A model generated the notes under the pieces. The model ran no database searches and was not told the origin of the DNA. It saw only the letters and a list, made by a program, of their open reading frames with translations. A program made the position numbers and the translations under genes. Positions 17,570-26,119 of a stretch of DNA of 35,626 nucleotides are shown here, piece after piece; position 1 is the stretch's first letter; every line of letters starts with the position of its first letter. The DNA is from Pseudomonas tehranensis. Lineage in GTDB: Bacteria; Pseudomonadota; Gammaproteobacteria; Pseudomonadales; Pseudomonadaceae. Where the stretch lies: contig NZ_JABWQV010000029.1 of NCBI RefSeq assembly GCF_014268615.1, positions 1-35,626 on the forward strand. The letters run 5' to 3'.

Positions 17570-18610
17570 CTAAGCCGGTGTCGACCCCTCGGTACGAAAC
17601 GCGCTGGGGCTCATCCCGGTCCAGCGCCGGAACGCCCGGCGGAAACTGCGCACATCGCTGTAGCCGACCTCTTCGGTGATCCGTTCGATGGACCAGTCGG
17701 GATTGGCCAGCAGGTTCAGGGTCCGGCCACGACGCACCTGTTCAAGCAAGGCCTCGAAGGTCAGGCTGTGCTCGGTCAAGCGCCGACGCAGGGTGCGGCT
17801 GCTCATGTTGAGGTCGCTGGCGATTTTCTCGATGTGGCTGCCACGGGTCAGGTCCCGGGTAATCGCCCGCTCCACCGCCTGGATCAGATCGATCTTGCGA
17901 TGGACCTCAGTGGCCTCCTGTTCCAGCAAGGCCAGGGCCTGACGCAGGGCCAGCGGGTGATGATTGGGCAGGCGTACGCCGAGCCAGCAGGCATCGATCA
18001 GCATGCGATTGTGACGACAACCGAAACGCACATCCGGCCCCAGGACCCGTTGGTATTGCTGGGCATAAGACGGTGCAACGTGCATGAACTCCACGGCCTG
18101 GGGCCTGAAGTCAGGACCTGCCAACGCTCTGCCGTACACCATCAGGCTGGCGAAGAATTCTTCGACCGCAAACACCTGAACCTCGGCAAAAGGCAGGCGG
18201 CAAGTCGCCTCGACCATGATCCGGTCACTGGCCTCTTCAACACTCGAGACCGCGATACCGCCGGTGGTGTGTTGATAGCGAATCCCCAGGGCAAAGGCAT
18301 CGCGCAGGGTTTCGCACAGCGACAACACGTGGCCCAGCAGGCCCAAGGTACCCAACACATTGCGATCGCCAACCCACAAGCCCAGGCCCCGATCAGGCAA
18401 CAGCTTGAGCGCCCGCTGGATCATGACCACGGCCTGGCGATAGGAAATCCGCTGGGCCGGATCCTGCAGATCGTCGAGCCCGAAACCAAGGCCGCGACAC
18501 AGGCTGGCGGCGTCGAAACCCTGGTCTGCCACCACGTCGGCCAAGGTTTGCAAAAGAAACGGCGACACCAGCGCCAGTTCATAGGTCGGGTCGATGACTT
18601 TCATCTGCAT
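17570..18610 (-). CDS. AraC-family regulator (arabinose-binding-like N-domain)
   Basis: This protein of about 346 residues has an N-terminal ligand-binding domain of the PF12625 type (SPFLLQTLADVVADQGFDAASLCRGLG ... LGLWVGDRNVLGTLGLLGHVL). A C-terminal AraC double helix-turn-helix (HIEKIASDLNMSSRTLRRRL, then ITEEVGYSDVRSFRRAFRRWTG-MSPSAFR) ends the chain. Start choice: the ATG at 18610 has CGGAA 7 bases before it. The ATG at 18604 is close and equally possible, and the frame is open to 18733. The gene is divergent from the outer-membrane protein gene across 206 bases and is the best candidate for its regulator. The inducer is not known; related regulators often respond to hydrophobic carbon sources. 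Confidence 0.9.
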   Translation of the reverse strand: MQMKVIDPTYELALVSPFLLQTLADVVADQGFDAASLCRGLGFGLDDLQDPAQRISYRQAVVMIQRALKLLPDRGLGLWVGDRNVLGTLGLLGHVLSLCETLRDAFALGIRYQHTTGGIAVSSVEEASDRIMVEATCRLPFAEVQVFAVEEFFASLMVYGRALAGPDFRPQAVEFMHVAPSYAQQYQRVLGPDVRFGCRHNRMLIDACWLGVRLPNHHPLALRQALALLEQEATEVHRKIDLIQAVERAITRDLTRGSHIEKIASDLNMSSRTLRRRLTEHSLTFEALLEQVRRGRTLNLLANPDWSIERITEEVGYSDVRSFRRAFRRWTGMSPSAFRTEGSTPA

Positions 18611-18816
18611 GGGCGGGTTCCGGGGTACGTTAGGCGGCGTTTTTGTAACCGGTTGTTTCATAAACGTTAGCATGACCCAGCGTATAGAGGGGCACAAAAA
18701 TCTGGCCGCCCATGTCCCCTGTGTGGCCGCCAATACCCTGCCCCGCCGGCGGCGAACGGCTTATTTGTATGGCTCGGACCTTTGGTGCATCTCCAACAAT
18801 AATAATGAGCCCCCAC

Positions 18817-19755
18817 ATGAACCCGACCCGCACGACATTCGCCTTGCAACTGACCCTCGGCCTGGCCTGTGCCCTGCCGGCCCTGGCCACCGAAACCGGA
18901 GTCGACAACATCGGCACCGGCACCGACGGTTTCTTCGTGTTGCCGCTGGACGTCGACAACCTTCCAGACCACATGTTCGCGTTCAACCTTTACTACAACC
19001 ATTACAAGGCCAGGAAATTCAACATCAGTTCGTTGGGCGGCGAAGTCCCGGATGTCGAGATCGAATCCACAGCGGTGGTCCCCCGGATCGATTACCTGAG
19101 CCCTTTGCGGGTGGCCGGTGGACGACTGGGTATCTACGTTGGCCAGCCCTGGATCAAACAGGAAATCTCGGTGTTCGGCCTGCAGGACACTCGCGAAGGC
19201 ATGGGCGACACCACCATCTCGCCGATCGTGCTGTGGGACATGGGCAAAAACCTGACCCTGGCCGCCGCGCTGGAAATCACCGTGCCGACCGGCGAATACA
19301 GCACCGATCGCCTGGCCAACACCAGCACCAATTTCTACACCTACAAGCCGCTGTTTTCCTTCACCTGGTTGCCCACGGAAAACACCGAGGTGTCGGTGAA
19401 AACCACGTACAGCTTCAATCGCGAGAACAAGGACACCGACTACCGCTCAGGGCAGATCTTTCACTTCGATTATTCCGCCAGTTATCGGCTGACGGATAAC
19501 GTGATGCTGGGGCTCAACGGTTACTACCTCAAGCAGACCACCGACGACAAACAATACGGCCGCACCGTGCAGTTCGCCGGTCAGGATGTGGATGACGGCG
19601 TGCGCGGCCAGGTGTTCGCCATCGGTCCGGCGCTGCACCTGACCTTTCTCAAATATGCCAGCGCCGAGATCCGCTGGGCCAAGGAATTCAACGTTGAGAA
19701 TCGTCCGGAAGGCGAAATGCTCTGGGCCAAGATCAGTATTCCGTTTGCGTTGTGA
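18817..19755 (+). CDS. Outer-membrane protein, Phenol_MetA_deg (transporter) family
   Basis: This 312-residue protein has a Sec signal peptide (likely cleavage after PALA, residue 24). The mature part is an antiparallel beta-barrel, with alternating aromatic/hydrophobic strands such as FAFNLYYNHYKAR, FHFDYSASYRLTDNVMLGLNGYYLK and a C-terminal strand ending IPFAL. The conserved DTTISPIVLW and LEITVPTGEYS patterns are those of the Phenol_MetA_deg family (PF13557), outer-membrane channels often found with catabolic genes for aromatic or hydrophobic compounds. No Shine-Dalgarno is obvious before ATG 18817; ATG 18805 is an alternative. No catabolic enzyme genes are adjacent, so the substrate is open. 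Confidence 0.88.
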   Translation: MNPTRTTFALQLTLGLACALPALATETGVDNIGTGTDGFFVLPLDVDNLPDHMFAFNLYYNHYKARKFNISSLGGEVPDVEIESTAVVPRIDYLSPLRVAGGRLGIYVGQPWIKQEISVFGLQDTREGMGDTTISPIVLWDMGKNLTLAAALEITVPTGEYSTDRLANTSTNFYTYKPLFSFTWLPTENTEVSVKTTYSFNRENKDTDYRSGQIFHFDYSASYRLTDNVMLGLNGYYLKQTTDDKQYGRTVQFAGQDVDDGVRGQVFAIGPALHLTFLKYASAEIRWAKEFNVENRPEGEMLWAKISIPFAL

Positions 19756-19793
19756 ACATCTGATCGAATCCAGCAAGCTCATCACCAATCCCT

Positions 19794-19883
19794 TGTGGGA
19801 GCGAGCCTGCTCGCGATAGCGGTGGGTCAGCCTGCATTGATGCTGAATGTACCGCCGTCATCGCGAGCAGGCTCGCTCCCACA
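19794..19883. repeat. REP pair (REPIN)
   Basis: TGTGGGAGCGAGCCTGCTCG...TAGCG and its inverted copy ending CTCGCTCCCACA flank about 38 bases. It lies between two convergent genes. The spacer is similar to those at 2725 and 25961 (TGTTGGATGTGCC / TGCTGAATGTACC / TGGTTGAATGTGC-like), so the whole unit, not only the arms, is copied. Confidence 0.9.
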
Positions 19884-19893
19884 GGATCCGCGA

Positions 19894-21177
19894 TCAGCTA
19901 TAGACCGGCCAGGTCTCGACTATCCGCCCTCCGCGCACGGCCAGCAGATCACCGAACTGCAACAGCACCGACTCGCTCTGGGTCGGTCGCAGGAACACCT
20001 GGTCCTCCACCGCCAGGCCCACCGTTTCTGAACCGTTGACCATTTCCTGATTGGAGCTGCGCCCGTAGAGGTCGTTGTGCTTCAAGCCGGGGGGTGATTC
20101 GAGATCGGCCATCCAGTTGCCGCCGTAGATGAAAAAAGTCCCGCGCTGGTTCACGTCCCACCAGGAAAAAATCCGCGACTTGTCGTCCAGTGCCGGGATG
20201 TTGACCGGGCCGGTGCGCTTCAAGACCGGCGTGGCGATGTAGGCCGCCGGAACGTGCTCGTTCAACGATGGCAGGTCGTAGTGACTGGGTTTGAGCATGG
20301 CCGTGCCCACCGAGACTTCACTGCTCAGTTTCTCTCGTTCGTGCAAGCGATAGCTGGGGCTGCCGGCGGTGTTGAGGGTCAGGCCAGGACGCCAGAGATC
20401 GGGATAGCGCACACGCACGAAGTCCACCCGTGTGTTGTATATCGCCATGACCCGCGCCAGCAGCGCTTCAGGTGTGGCGAGAATTTCGGGCACGCCCATG
20501 CCCACGAACGGGTCGTAGCCCATGAACCCGGCGAACTCCAAGTGCGTCGGGTTCGCCCGGATCAGCTTGAGCATCGCCTCCAGCGTGGCATCGTCGGCTA
20601 CCCCGCCTCGGTGCAGGCCTACATCCAGTTCGATATTGATCCGCAAACGAGTACCAAGCCCCTGAGCCAGGGCCCGGTATTGCTCAAGCCGTTCTGGCGT
20701 GTCCAGCAACCACTGCAACTGGCGTGACGGATCGAAGGGCCCTTTGTGAAGCTCATAGAACAACGCGGCGCAACGCACCGGCAGAGGCTTGCCCAGCAGG
20801 ATATCAGCCGTGGGAAACTGCAACGCATCGTGGTTGAGAAACGGCTGGTGGAACGACATCAACCGTCGCGTCTCGGCTCGCTGGCCGATGTAGTTCAACA
20901 GCCCCGGCGATGGCAGGGACTTTTCCACCAACCGCAGCTGTTTGCCGGCGCGCCGGACCGAGCCCATTACCACGTCGATGTTGTGATCGAGTCGGTCCAG
21001 GTCAATCACCATCACCGGTCGCATGGGACCGTGGGCCTTGAGTTCCCGGTTCAACTGGCGGAAATAATCGCTGTACGGTCCGCCCTGGTCCCGCGGCCGC
21101 AGCCAGGCCCCGACGCCGGCCAGTAACACCCCGGCACCCACTGTCCCGGCCAGGAAACTTCGACGATTGAACCCCAT
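19894..21177 (-). CDS. Tat-exported DSD1-family PLP enzyme (alanine racemase-like fold)
   Basis: This 427-residue protein has a Tat signal (NRRSFLA, then a hydrophobic AGTVGAGVLLAGVGAW), so it should be folded with cofactor in the cytoplasm and exported. The mature part is an alanine racemase N-terminal TIM barrel, with the PLP Lys probably K86 in VEKSLPSP, and a D-serine/D-threonine dehydratase-like C-terminal domain that begins around KRTGPVNIPALDD. DSD1-family enzymes eliminate water from D-serine or D-threo-3-hydroxyaspartate or act as aldolases; the substrate here is not predictable. Its start overlaps the upstream flavoprotein stop by one base (TGATG). Export of such an enzyme is unusual. 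Confidence 0.83.
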   Translation of the reverse strand: MGFNRRSFLAGTVGAGVLLAGVGAWLRPRDQGGPYSDYFRQLNRELKAHGPMRPVMVIDLDRLDHNIDVVMGSVRRAGKQLRLVEKSLPSPGLLNYIGQRAETRRLMSFHQPFLNHDALQFPTADILLGKPLPVRCAALFYELHKGPFDPSRQLQWLLDTPERLEQYRALAQGLGTRLRINIELDVGLHRGGVADDATLEAMLKLIRANPTHLEFAGFMGYDPFVGMGVPEILATPEALLARVMAIYNTRVDFVRVRYPDLWRPGLTLNTAGSPSYRLHEREKLSSEVSVGTAMLKPSHYDLPSLNEHVPAAYIATPVLKRTGPVNIPALDDKSRIFSWWDVNQRGTFFIYGGNWMADLESPPGLKHNDLYGRSSNQEMVNGSETVGLAVEDQVFLRPTQSESVLLQFGDLLAVRGGRIVETWPVYS

Positions 21178-22571
21178 CAGCTCGCTCCCAGAAGCGTTGA
21201 AAGATGCCCGTTGAGGAATTTGCCGCCAGGGTCCAGGGCCTGGCGCACCTGGGCAAACTCATTCCAGCGCGGGTAAAGCGCCTGGAGCGTCCTGGCGTTC
21301 AAGGCGTGCAGTTTTCCCCAATGCGGGCGACCCTGGTATTTCCAGAAGATCGGCTCGATGGCGGCGAAGAAATGGTGATGGTCCATCTGGTAATGCTGGT
21401 GCACGGAAATCGAACAACTGTCACGGCCTTCGAACATGCTCAGGGCGATGTCATCGGCCTTCACGTAGCGGTACTCAATGGGAAACCAGGTGCGCAGGTC
21501 TTTGTCGCGGATCAGCTTGAGGATTTCCCGCAGGCAGGCCGGACCGTGTTCAGCCGGCACCGAATACTCCATCTCGTTGAAGCGCACGGTACGCACGTTG
21601 GCGTAGATGTCGTGGGAATCACCAACCCGCTCATCGAAGTCGGCCAGCAGTCGCAGGCTGTTGAGCAAGGTTCGCCGGATCGTCGGAAAGTCGCTGCCAT
21701 ACTTGTCGAGCTTTTCGATCAGGGTGACGAATTCGTTGCCGCCCTCCTCCTCGGGACTCACCGGTGCAGTGACCGGATCAGTGGTTTCGTTCAAGGCAAT
21801 CGACAACGCATAGTCGGAATGGGTGACCACCTGCATTTCCCAATGCTGGTTGTCCCGGGTGTGGGTGTCCAGGTCCTCGAGCAACTCTTCGGTTTTCGCC
21901 ACCCACTGGCGCTCGCGCAGCCGATAAGCGGGGCGGTTTTGCAAACGCACACGGGTCACCAGCCCCAGCGCGCCCAGTGAGACCCGCCCAGCCTTGAATA
22001 CTTCGGGGTGGCGGTTGGCATCGCAATCAAGCACCTCGCCGCCGGCCGTCACCAGTTGCAGCCCGACCACCTGCGCCGAATACGAACCGAATGCCTTGCC
22101 GGTGCCGTGGGTCGAGGTGGCGATGGCCCCGGCCAGGGTCTGGTAATCCACGTCGGCCATGTTCGGCAGTGCCTGACCGACGGCCTTGAGTGCCGGCCCC
22201 ATGCGCGACATGGGCGTGCCGCCACCAAACTCGGCCTGCAGGCTGGAAACGTCGTGATCCAGCAAACCGCTGAAAAAACTCAGCGACAGCAAAGTCCCGT
22301 CCGTGGGCACCAGGGCACTGAAGGAATGGCCTGAACCCACCGGACGAATCCGCCCTTCGGCGCGGGCCACGATTTGCACCAGTTCATCCAGATTCTTGGG
22401 AGCCAGACGCGCTGCCGGCAGGCAACTTTGCGCACCGGACCAATTGCGCCACGGGATCAGTCGCGGGGCGCGCATCAACTCGGCCAGGGCGCCCTGGCTG
22501 CCCAGCGCCGTGAAGGCCGCGACAGTGGCGGCCCGTTGCAGCCACTGGCGCCGTGAATAGTCCATCGTCAT
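21177..22571 (-). CDS. Tat-exported FAD-linked oxidase, D-arabinono-1,4-lactone oxidase type
   Basis: This 464-residue flavoprotein starts with a twin-arginine signal (SRRQWLQRAA and a hydrophobic stretch ending ALA). A PCMH-type FAD domain follows (RPVGSGHSFSALVPTDG; H82 is the candidate covalent FAD attachment site; DVDYQTLAGAIATSTHGTG). The C-terminal ALO domain carries RPHWGKLH and DPGGKFLNGHL. ALO-family enzymes oxidise aldonolactones or sugar alcohols at C1/C2, using O2 or another acceptor. The neighbouring cytochrome c lipoprotein, 19 bases upstream, suggests electrons are passed to cytochrome here. The ATG at 22571 follows AGGGGGA at 8 bases. The substrate is not predictable. Confidence 0.87.
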   Translation of the reverse strand: MTMDYSRRQWLQRAATVAAFTALGSQGALAELMRAPRLIPWRNWSGAQSCLPAARLAPKNLDELVQIVARAEGRIRPVGSGHSFSALVPTDGTLLSLSFFSGLLDHDVSSLQAEFGGGTPMSRMGPALKAVGQALPNMADVDYQTLAGAIATSTHGTGKAFGSYSAQVVGLQLVTAGGEVLDCDANRHPEVFKAGRVSLGALGLVTRVRLQNRPAYRLRERQWVAKTEELLEDLDTHTRDNQHWEMQVVTHSDYALSIALNETTDPVTAPVSPEEEGGNEFVTLIEKLDKYGSDFPTIRRTLLNSLRLLADFDERVGDSHDIYANVRTVRFNEMEYSVPAEHGPACLREILKLIRDKDLRTWFPIEYRYVKADDIALSMFEGRDSCSISVHQHYQMDHHHFFAAIEPIFWKYQGRPHWGKLHALNARTLQALYPRWNEFAQVRQALDPGGKFLNGHLSTLLGAS

Positions 22572-22590
22572 GCCGTCGTCCCCCTGTTGG

Positions 22591-22962
22591 TCATTGCAAT
22601 GGCTGGCCGGACATGAAGCCGATCAGGGCCAGGAACTGCTCTTCGGAACAGTGCATGCACAGGCCCATCGGCGGCATGCCGTTGTAGCCGTTGATCGTGT
22701 GGTCAAGCAGGGTCTCGCTGCCCTGGGCCACGCGCGGCGCCCAGGCGTTGGCGTCGCCGGTCAGGGGCGCTCCGGCGCCGGGGTTGGCGTGGCAGAGCTT
22801 GCAACTGCTGTCGTAGATGTGTGCCAGCGCTCCGTCGGCGGGCACACTCGTTAAGGCCCTGGGCGGGCTCGTTGTGGCCTCTTCGCCGCAACCGGCGAGC
22901 AATACGCCAAGCGAAAGAATCGCCGCGGCGTGAGTCCAGGCTGAAGACGTTGGTACCAACAT
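22591..22962 (-). CDS. Cytochrome c5-like lipoprotein
   Basis: This 123-residue protein has a lipoprotein signal with lipobox LAGC (C25), so it should be anchored in the periplasmic face of a membrane. It binds one c-type haem at C54-K-L-C57-H58, with the distal Met in GYNGMPPMG (M96 or M99). The extra pair C102/C105 in GLCMHCSEEQF matches the disulfide loop typical of cytochrome c5. ATG 22962 is preceded by GAGGGG; the frame is open to 23022. It is the first gene of a three-gene unit with the two Tat-exported enzymes and is the obvious electron acceptor for the ALO-type oxidase. Confidence 0.9.
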   Translation of the reverse strand: MLVPTSSAWTHAAAILSLGVLLAGCGEEATTSPPRALTSVPADGALAHIYDSSCKLCHANPGAGAPLTGDANAWAPRVAQGSETLLDHTINGYNGMPPMGLCMHCSEEQFLALIGFMSGQPLQ

Positions 22963-23123
22963 GGGGCCCCTCTTGGTGGCGCAATGAGCACGCCTTTGTT
23001 GTGATGGGTCAGACAGACTCACACTAAGGCACGCCCGTGCGTTGGCTTGAGGTCATTGGGGGCCAGAAAAGGGGACTTGGGCGGCCAGCGCTTGCCCAAC
23101 CCGCTGCTCCCCGGTGTGCGCCC

Positions 23124-23239
23124 GTAGGAGCTGTCGAGTGCAACGAGGCTGCGATCTCTCCCCAACCGCTTGAATCTCAAGCGAAAGACCAAGATCAAAA
23201 GATCGTCCGAACGCGGCCCGAGCCTTCGGCAGCTCCTAC
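23124..23239. repeat. Long inverted-repeat element, GTAGGAGCTG type
   Basis: The ends GTAGGAGCTG (23124) and CAGCTCCTAC (to 23239) are inverted copies, and internal blocks AACGAGGCTGCGATC and GATCGTCCGAACGC also partly pair around an AAGATCAAAAGATC centre. I know similar elements as intergenic palindromic repeats in Pseudomonas. It differs in sequence from the TGTGGGAGC REP family in this window. Confidence 0.75.
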
Positions 23240-23256
23240 ACCACGGCATAACAAGA

Positions 23257-24141
23257 TCAGGGCAGCAACAGCCCCTGCTCGCGCTCGCACAACTGCACCA
23301 CGTAATCCCAGAGCACCCGCAGGCGCACGGATTTGTGCAGTTCGCGGCGGGTGCTGATCCAGTAACTGCGGCGGATGGTTTCATCGGGCAACAAGGGGAC
23401 CAGGGCCGGGTCGTTGCTGGCCATGTAGCAAGGCAGTACCGCAATCCCCAATCCCGAGCGTGCGGCCTGTTGCTGGGCGATGACGCTGGTGCTGTGGAAC
23501 ACCACCCGAGGGTTGCGGCAAAAGCTGTTGAGAAACATCAGTTCCTGGCTGAACAGCAGATCGTCGACATACCCGATCCAGGCATGCCGGGCCAGGTCTT
23601 CGCGACTGCGCAACGGTGGCGAGCGGTCCAGGTAAGCCTGGCTGGCGTAAAGCGCCAGGCTGTAGTCGGTCAGTTTGCGGGTCACCAGCAGGTCGGCCAC
23701 CGGGCGTTCAAGGTGAATGCTGATTTCCGCTTCGCGGTTGAGGATGCTGACAAAACGCGGCACTGCCACCAACTCCACCTCCAGCCCCGGATAGCGCTGG
23801 AACAGTCCGTCCATGCGACTGGCTAAAAACATGATGCCCAGCCCTTCCGTCACCCCCACGCGGATCTTGCCCAAGGGCGCGCTGGACTGGGTGATGTCCT
23901 CCTGAGCCAGCAGCGCCACGTTTTCCATGGCTTCGGCGTGCTTGAGCAACGATTCGCCGGCGGGGGTCAGCTCATACCCCTGGGCATGCTGGACAAACAG
24001 CGCGGTGCCCAGGCTTTTCTCGATGGCTTCGATGTGCCGGGCCACAGTGGCATGGGTGGTGTTCAGGCGTCGTGCGGCCGTGAGCAAACGGCCGCTGCGT
24101 TGCAGTTCCAGAAAGTAGCGCAGGTCATTCCAGTCGAACAT
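23257..24141 (-). CDS. LysR-family regulator, divergent from GMC oxidoreductase
   Basis: This 294-residue protein has the LTTR winged helix at residues 1-60 (FDWNDLRYFLELQRSGRLL, then TTHATVARHIEAIEKSLG) and a LysR effector domain (IRVGVTEGLGIMFLASRM ... SGLGIAVLPCYMASND). ATG 24141 has AAGGA 6 bases upstream; the frame is open to 24201. It is divergent from the GMC oxidoreductase with 129 bases between starts, the usual layout for an LTTR controlling its neighbour. The sequence CTAACATTCTTTTGACGAAACCTAAC in the gap is a possible site, but no clean T-N11-A palindrome could be fixed. Effector unknown. Confidence 0.92.
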   Translation of the reverse strand: MFDWNDLRYFLELQRSGRLLTAARRLNTTHATVARHIEAIEKSLGTALFVQHAQGYELTPAGESLLKHAEAMENVALLAQEDITQSSAPLGKIRVGVTEGLGIMFLASRMDGLFQRYPGLEVELVAVPRFVSILNREAEISIHLERPVADLLVTRKLTDYSLALYASQAYLDRSPPLRSREDLARHAWIGYVDDLLFSQELMFLNSFCRNPRVVFHSTSVIAQQQAARSGLGIAVLPCYMASNDPALVPLLPDETIRRSYWISTRRELHKSVRLRVLWDYVVQLCEREQGLLLP

Positions 24142-24270
24142 GGGCCATCCTTGAACACGCCTGAAGGCAGGACTGTTTAAAAACGCACAGCGGTTGCGCA
24201 AAAACTAACATTCTTTTGACGAAACCTAACAACTAGGATGCATTCCACAAGAACAAAAATGAGGTCGCGA

Positions 24271-25914
24271 ATGCAACCTGTCGTCGATGAATACGATTAC
24301 GTGATAGTAGGCGCCGGCCCTGCCGGATGCCTGTTGGCCAACCGGCTTAGCGCCAACGCGCAACACCGGGTGCTGTTGCTCGAAGCCGGCGGACGCGACA
24401 ACTATCCGTGGATTCACATCCCGGTCGGCTACCTGTTCTGCATCGGCAACCCGCGCACCGACTGGTGCTTCAAGACCGAGGCGCAACCGGGTCTGCAAGG
24501 GCGCGCACTGAGTTACCCACGGGGCAAGGTGCTGGGTGGCTGCTCCTCCATCAACGGCATGATCTACATGCGCGGCCAGGCCGCGGATTACGACAGTTGG
24601 GCCGCCGAGGGCAATCCTGGCTGGGCCTGGAAAGACGTGCTGCCGTTGTTCAGACAGAGCGAAAACCATTTTGCCGGAGACTCCGAGTTCCATGGCGCCG
24701 CCGGGGAATGGCGGGTCGAACGCCAGCGCCTGTCATGGCCGATTCTCGATGCGTTTCGCACCGCCGCCGAACAGAGCGGTATCCCCAGCGTCGACGACTT
24801 CAACGGCGGCGACAACGAAGGCTGCGGCTACTTCCAGGTCAACCAGAAAGCCGGGGTGCGCTGGAACGCGGCCAAGGCCTTCCTCAAACCGGTTCGCCAG
24901 CGCCCCAATCTCACGGTCATGACCGATGTCGAAGTCGACCGCGTGCTGTTGCGTGACAACCGGGCCCACGCCGTCAGCGCCCGTTGGCAAGGCAAAAGCA
25001 TGACGTTCAAGGCGCGCAAGGAAATCATGCTGTGCGCCGGCGCCGTCGGCTCGCCGGGTATTTTGCAGCGCTCGGGGATCGGTCCGCGCAACCTGTTGCA
25101 ACGCCTGGGCATTGGCGTGGTTCATGAGCTGCCCGGTGTGGGCGGCAACTTGCAGGACCACTTGCAACTGCGGCTGATCTACCAGTTGGAAAACGCCCGT
25201 ACCCTGAACCAGATCGCCGGTACTTTATGGGGCAAGATGGGCATGGGGCTGCGCTACCTCTATGATCGCAGCGGCCCGCTGTCCATGGCCCCCAGCCAAC
25301 TCGGCGCGTTCGCCCGCTCGGGGCCGGAACAGACCTCGGCCAACCTCGAATACCACGTGCAGCCCTTGTCGCTGGAACGCTTTGGCGAACCACTGCACAG
25401 TTTCCCGGCGTTCACTGCGTCGGTCTGTGACCTGCGTCCGCAGAGCCGTGGCCGGGTGGACATTCGCTCGGTCGACCCGCACGAGGCGCCGCTGATCCAG
25501 CCCAATTACCTGAGCCATCCCGAAGACTTGCGGGTCGCTGCCGACGCCATCCGCCTGACCCGACGCATCGTCGCCGCCCCGGCATTGAGCGCCTTCAAGC
25601 CGGTGGAATACCTGCCGGGACCAAGCCTGCAAACCGAGGAAGAACTGCACCAGGCCGCCGCCCGTATAGGCACGACGATTTTCCACCCGGTGGGCACCTG
25701 CCGCATGGGCCAGGACCGCGACGCGGTGGTGGATGCGCAACTGCGGGTCCACGGCATCAACGGCCTGCGCGTCGTCGACGCCTCGATCATGCCGCGCATC
25801 ACCTCGGGCAACACCTGCTCGCCAACGCTGATGATTGCCGAGAAGGCCGCGCAGATGATCCTCGAGGCGGACATCCGCAGCACCACGCCCCAAAAGGAAC
25901 CGGCCACGGTCTGA
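24271..25914 (+). CDS. GMC oxidoreductase (choline/alcohol dehydrogenase-like)
   Basis: This 547-residue FAD enzyme has the N-terminal dinucleotide-binding motif VIVGAGPAGCLLANRL and the GMC signature blocks GKVLGGCSSINGMIYMRG and GAVGSPGILQRSGIG. The catalytic pair is H472 in FHPVGTCRMG and N514 in SGNTCSPTLMIAEKAA. Family members oxidise primary alcohols (choline, polyethylene glycol, long-chain or aromatic alcohols) and pass electrons to quinone, cytochrome or O2. Which substrate applies is unknown; no betaine aldehyde dehydrogenase or betI lies beside it, so calling it BetA would be unsafe. I chose ATG 24271, with GAGG 6 bases before, over ATG 24238. It is followed by a REP pair and an MHS transporter gene on the same strand. 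Confidence 0.92.
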   Translation: MQPVVDEYDYVIVGAGPAGCLLANRLSANAQHRVLLLEAGGRDNYPWIHIPVGYLFCIGNPRTDWCFKTEAQPGLQGRALSYPRGKVLGGCSSINGMIYMRGQAADYDSWAAEGNPGWAWKDVLPLFRQSENHFAGDSEFHGAAGEWRVERQRLSWPILDAFRTAAEQSGIPSVDDFNGGDNEGCGYFQVNQKAGVRWNAAKAFLKPVRQRPNLTVMTDVEVDRVLLRDNRAHAVSARWQGKSMTFKARKEIMLCAGAVGSPGILQRSGIGPRNLLQRLGIGVVHELPGVGGNLQDHLQLRLIYQLENARTLNQIAGTLWGKMGMGLRYLYDRSGPLSMAPSQLGAFARSGPEQTSANLEYHVQPLSLERFGEPLHSFPAFTASVCDLRPQSRGRVDIRSVDPHEAPLIQPNYLSHPEDLRVAADAIRLTRRIVAAPALSAFKPVEYLPGPSLQTEEELHQAAARIGTTIFHPVGTCRMGQDRDAVVDAQLRVHGINGLRVVDASIMPRITSGNTCSPTLMIAEKAAQMILEADIRSTTPQKEPATV

Positions 25915-25932
25915 AGAACAAAACAGTCCCCC

Positions 25933-26021
25933 TGTGGGAGCGAGCCTGCTCGCGATAGCGGTCTATCTGACACATATAGGTTGAATGTGCGGCCGTCATC
26001 GCGAGCAGGCTCGCTCCCACA
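25933..26021. repeat. REP pair (REPIN)
   Basis: TGTGGGAGCGAGCCTGCTCG... and its inverted copy ending CTCGCTCCCACA enclose about 36 bases. It sits between two same-strand genes (GMC oxidoreductase and MHS transporter) and could affect mRNA stability or partial termination between them. Confidence 0.9.
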
Positions 26022-26119
26022 GGGGAAAAATTTGAACTCAAGGTATGCAGCAAAACAGGAGACGCTGTACCGGCGTCGACAGTGGAACAACAAAAACAAT
26101 CACTGTGAGGGATACCCAA

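Noticed and set aside
23037..23357. 106-codon plus-strand frame over the GTAGGAGCTG repeat
   Set aside because: The frame runs through a palindromic repeat and into the antisense of the LysR gene; the product is low in protein-like features.
24271..25914. Calling the GMC enzyme choline dehydrogenase BetA
   Set aside because: Family motifs fit all GMC alcohol oxidoreductases and the bet partner genes are missing from the neighbourhood.
2697..26021. CRISPR array from the recurring GCTCGCTCCCACA units
   Set aside because: The copies are scattered, inverted pairs between genes, without regular repeat-spacer spacing; they are REP/REPIN elements.
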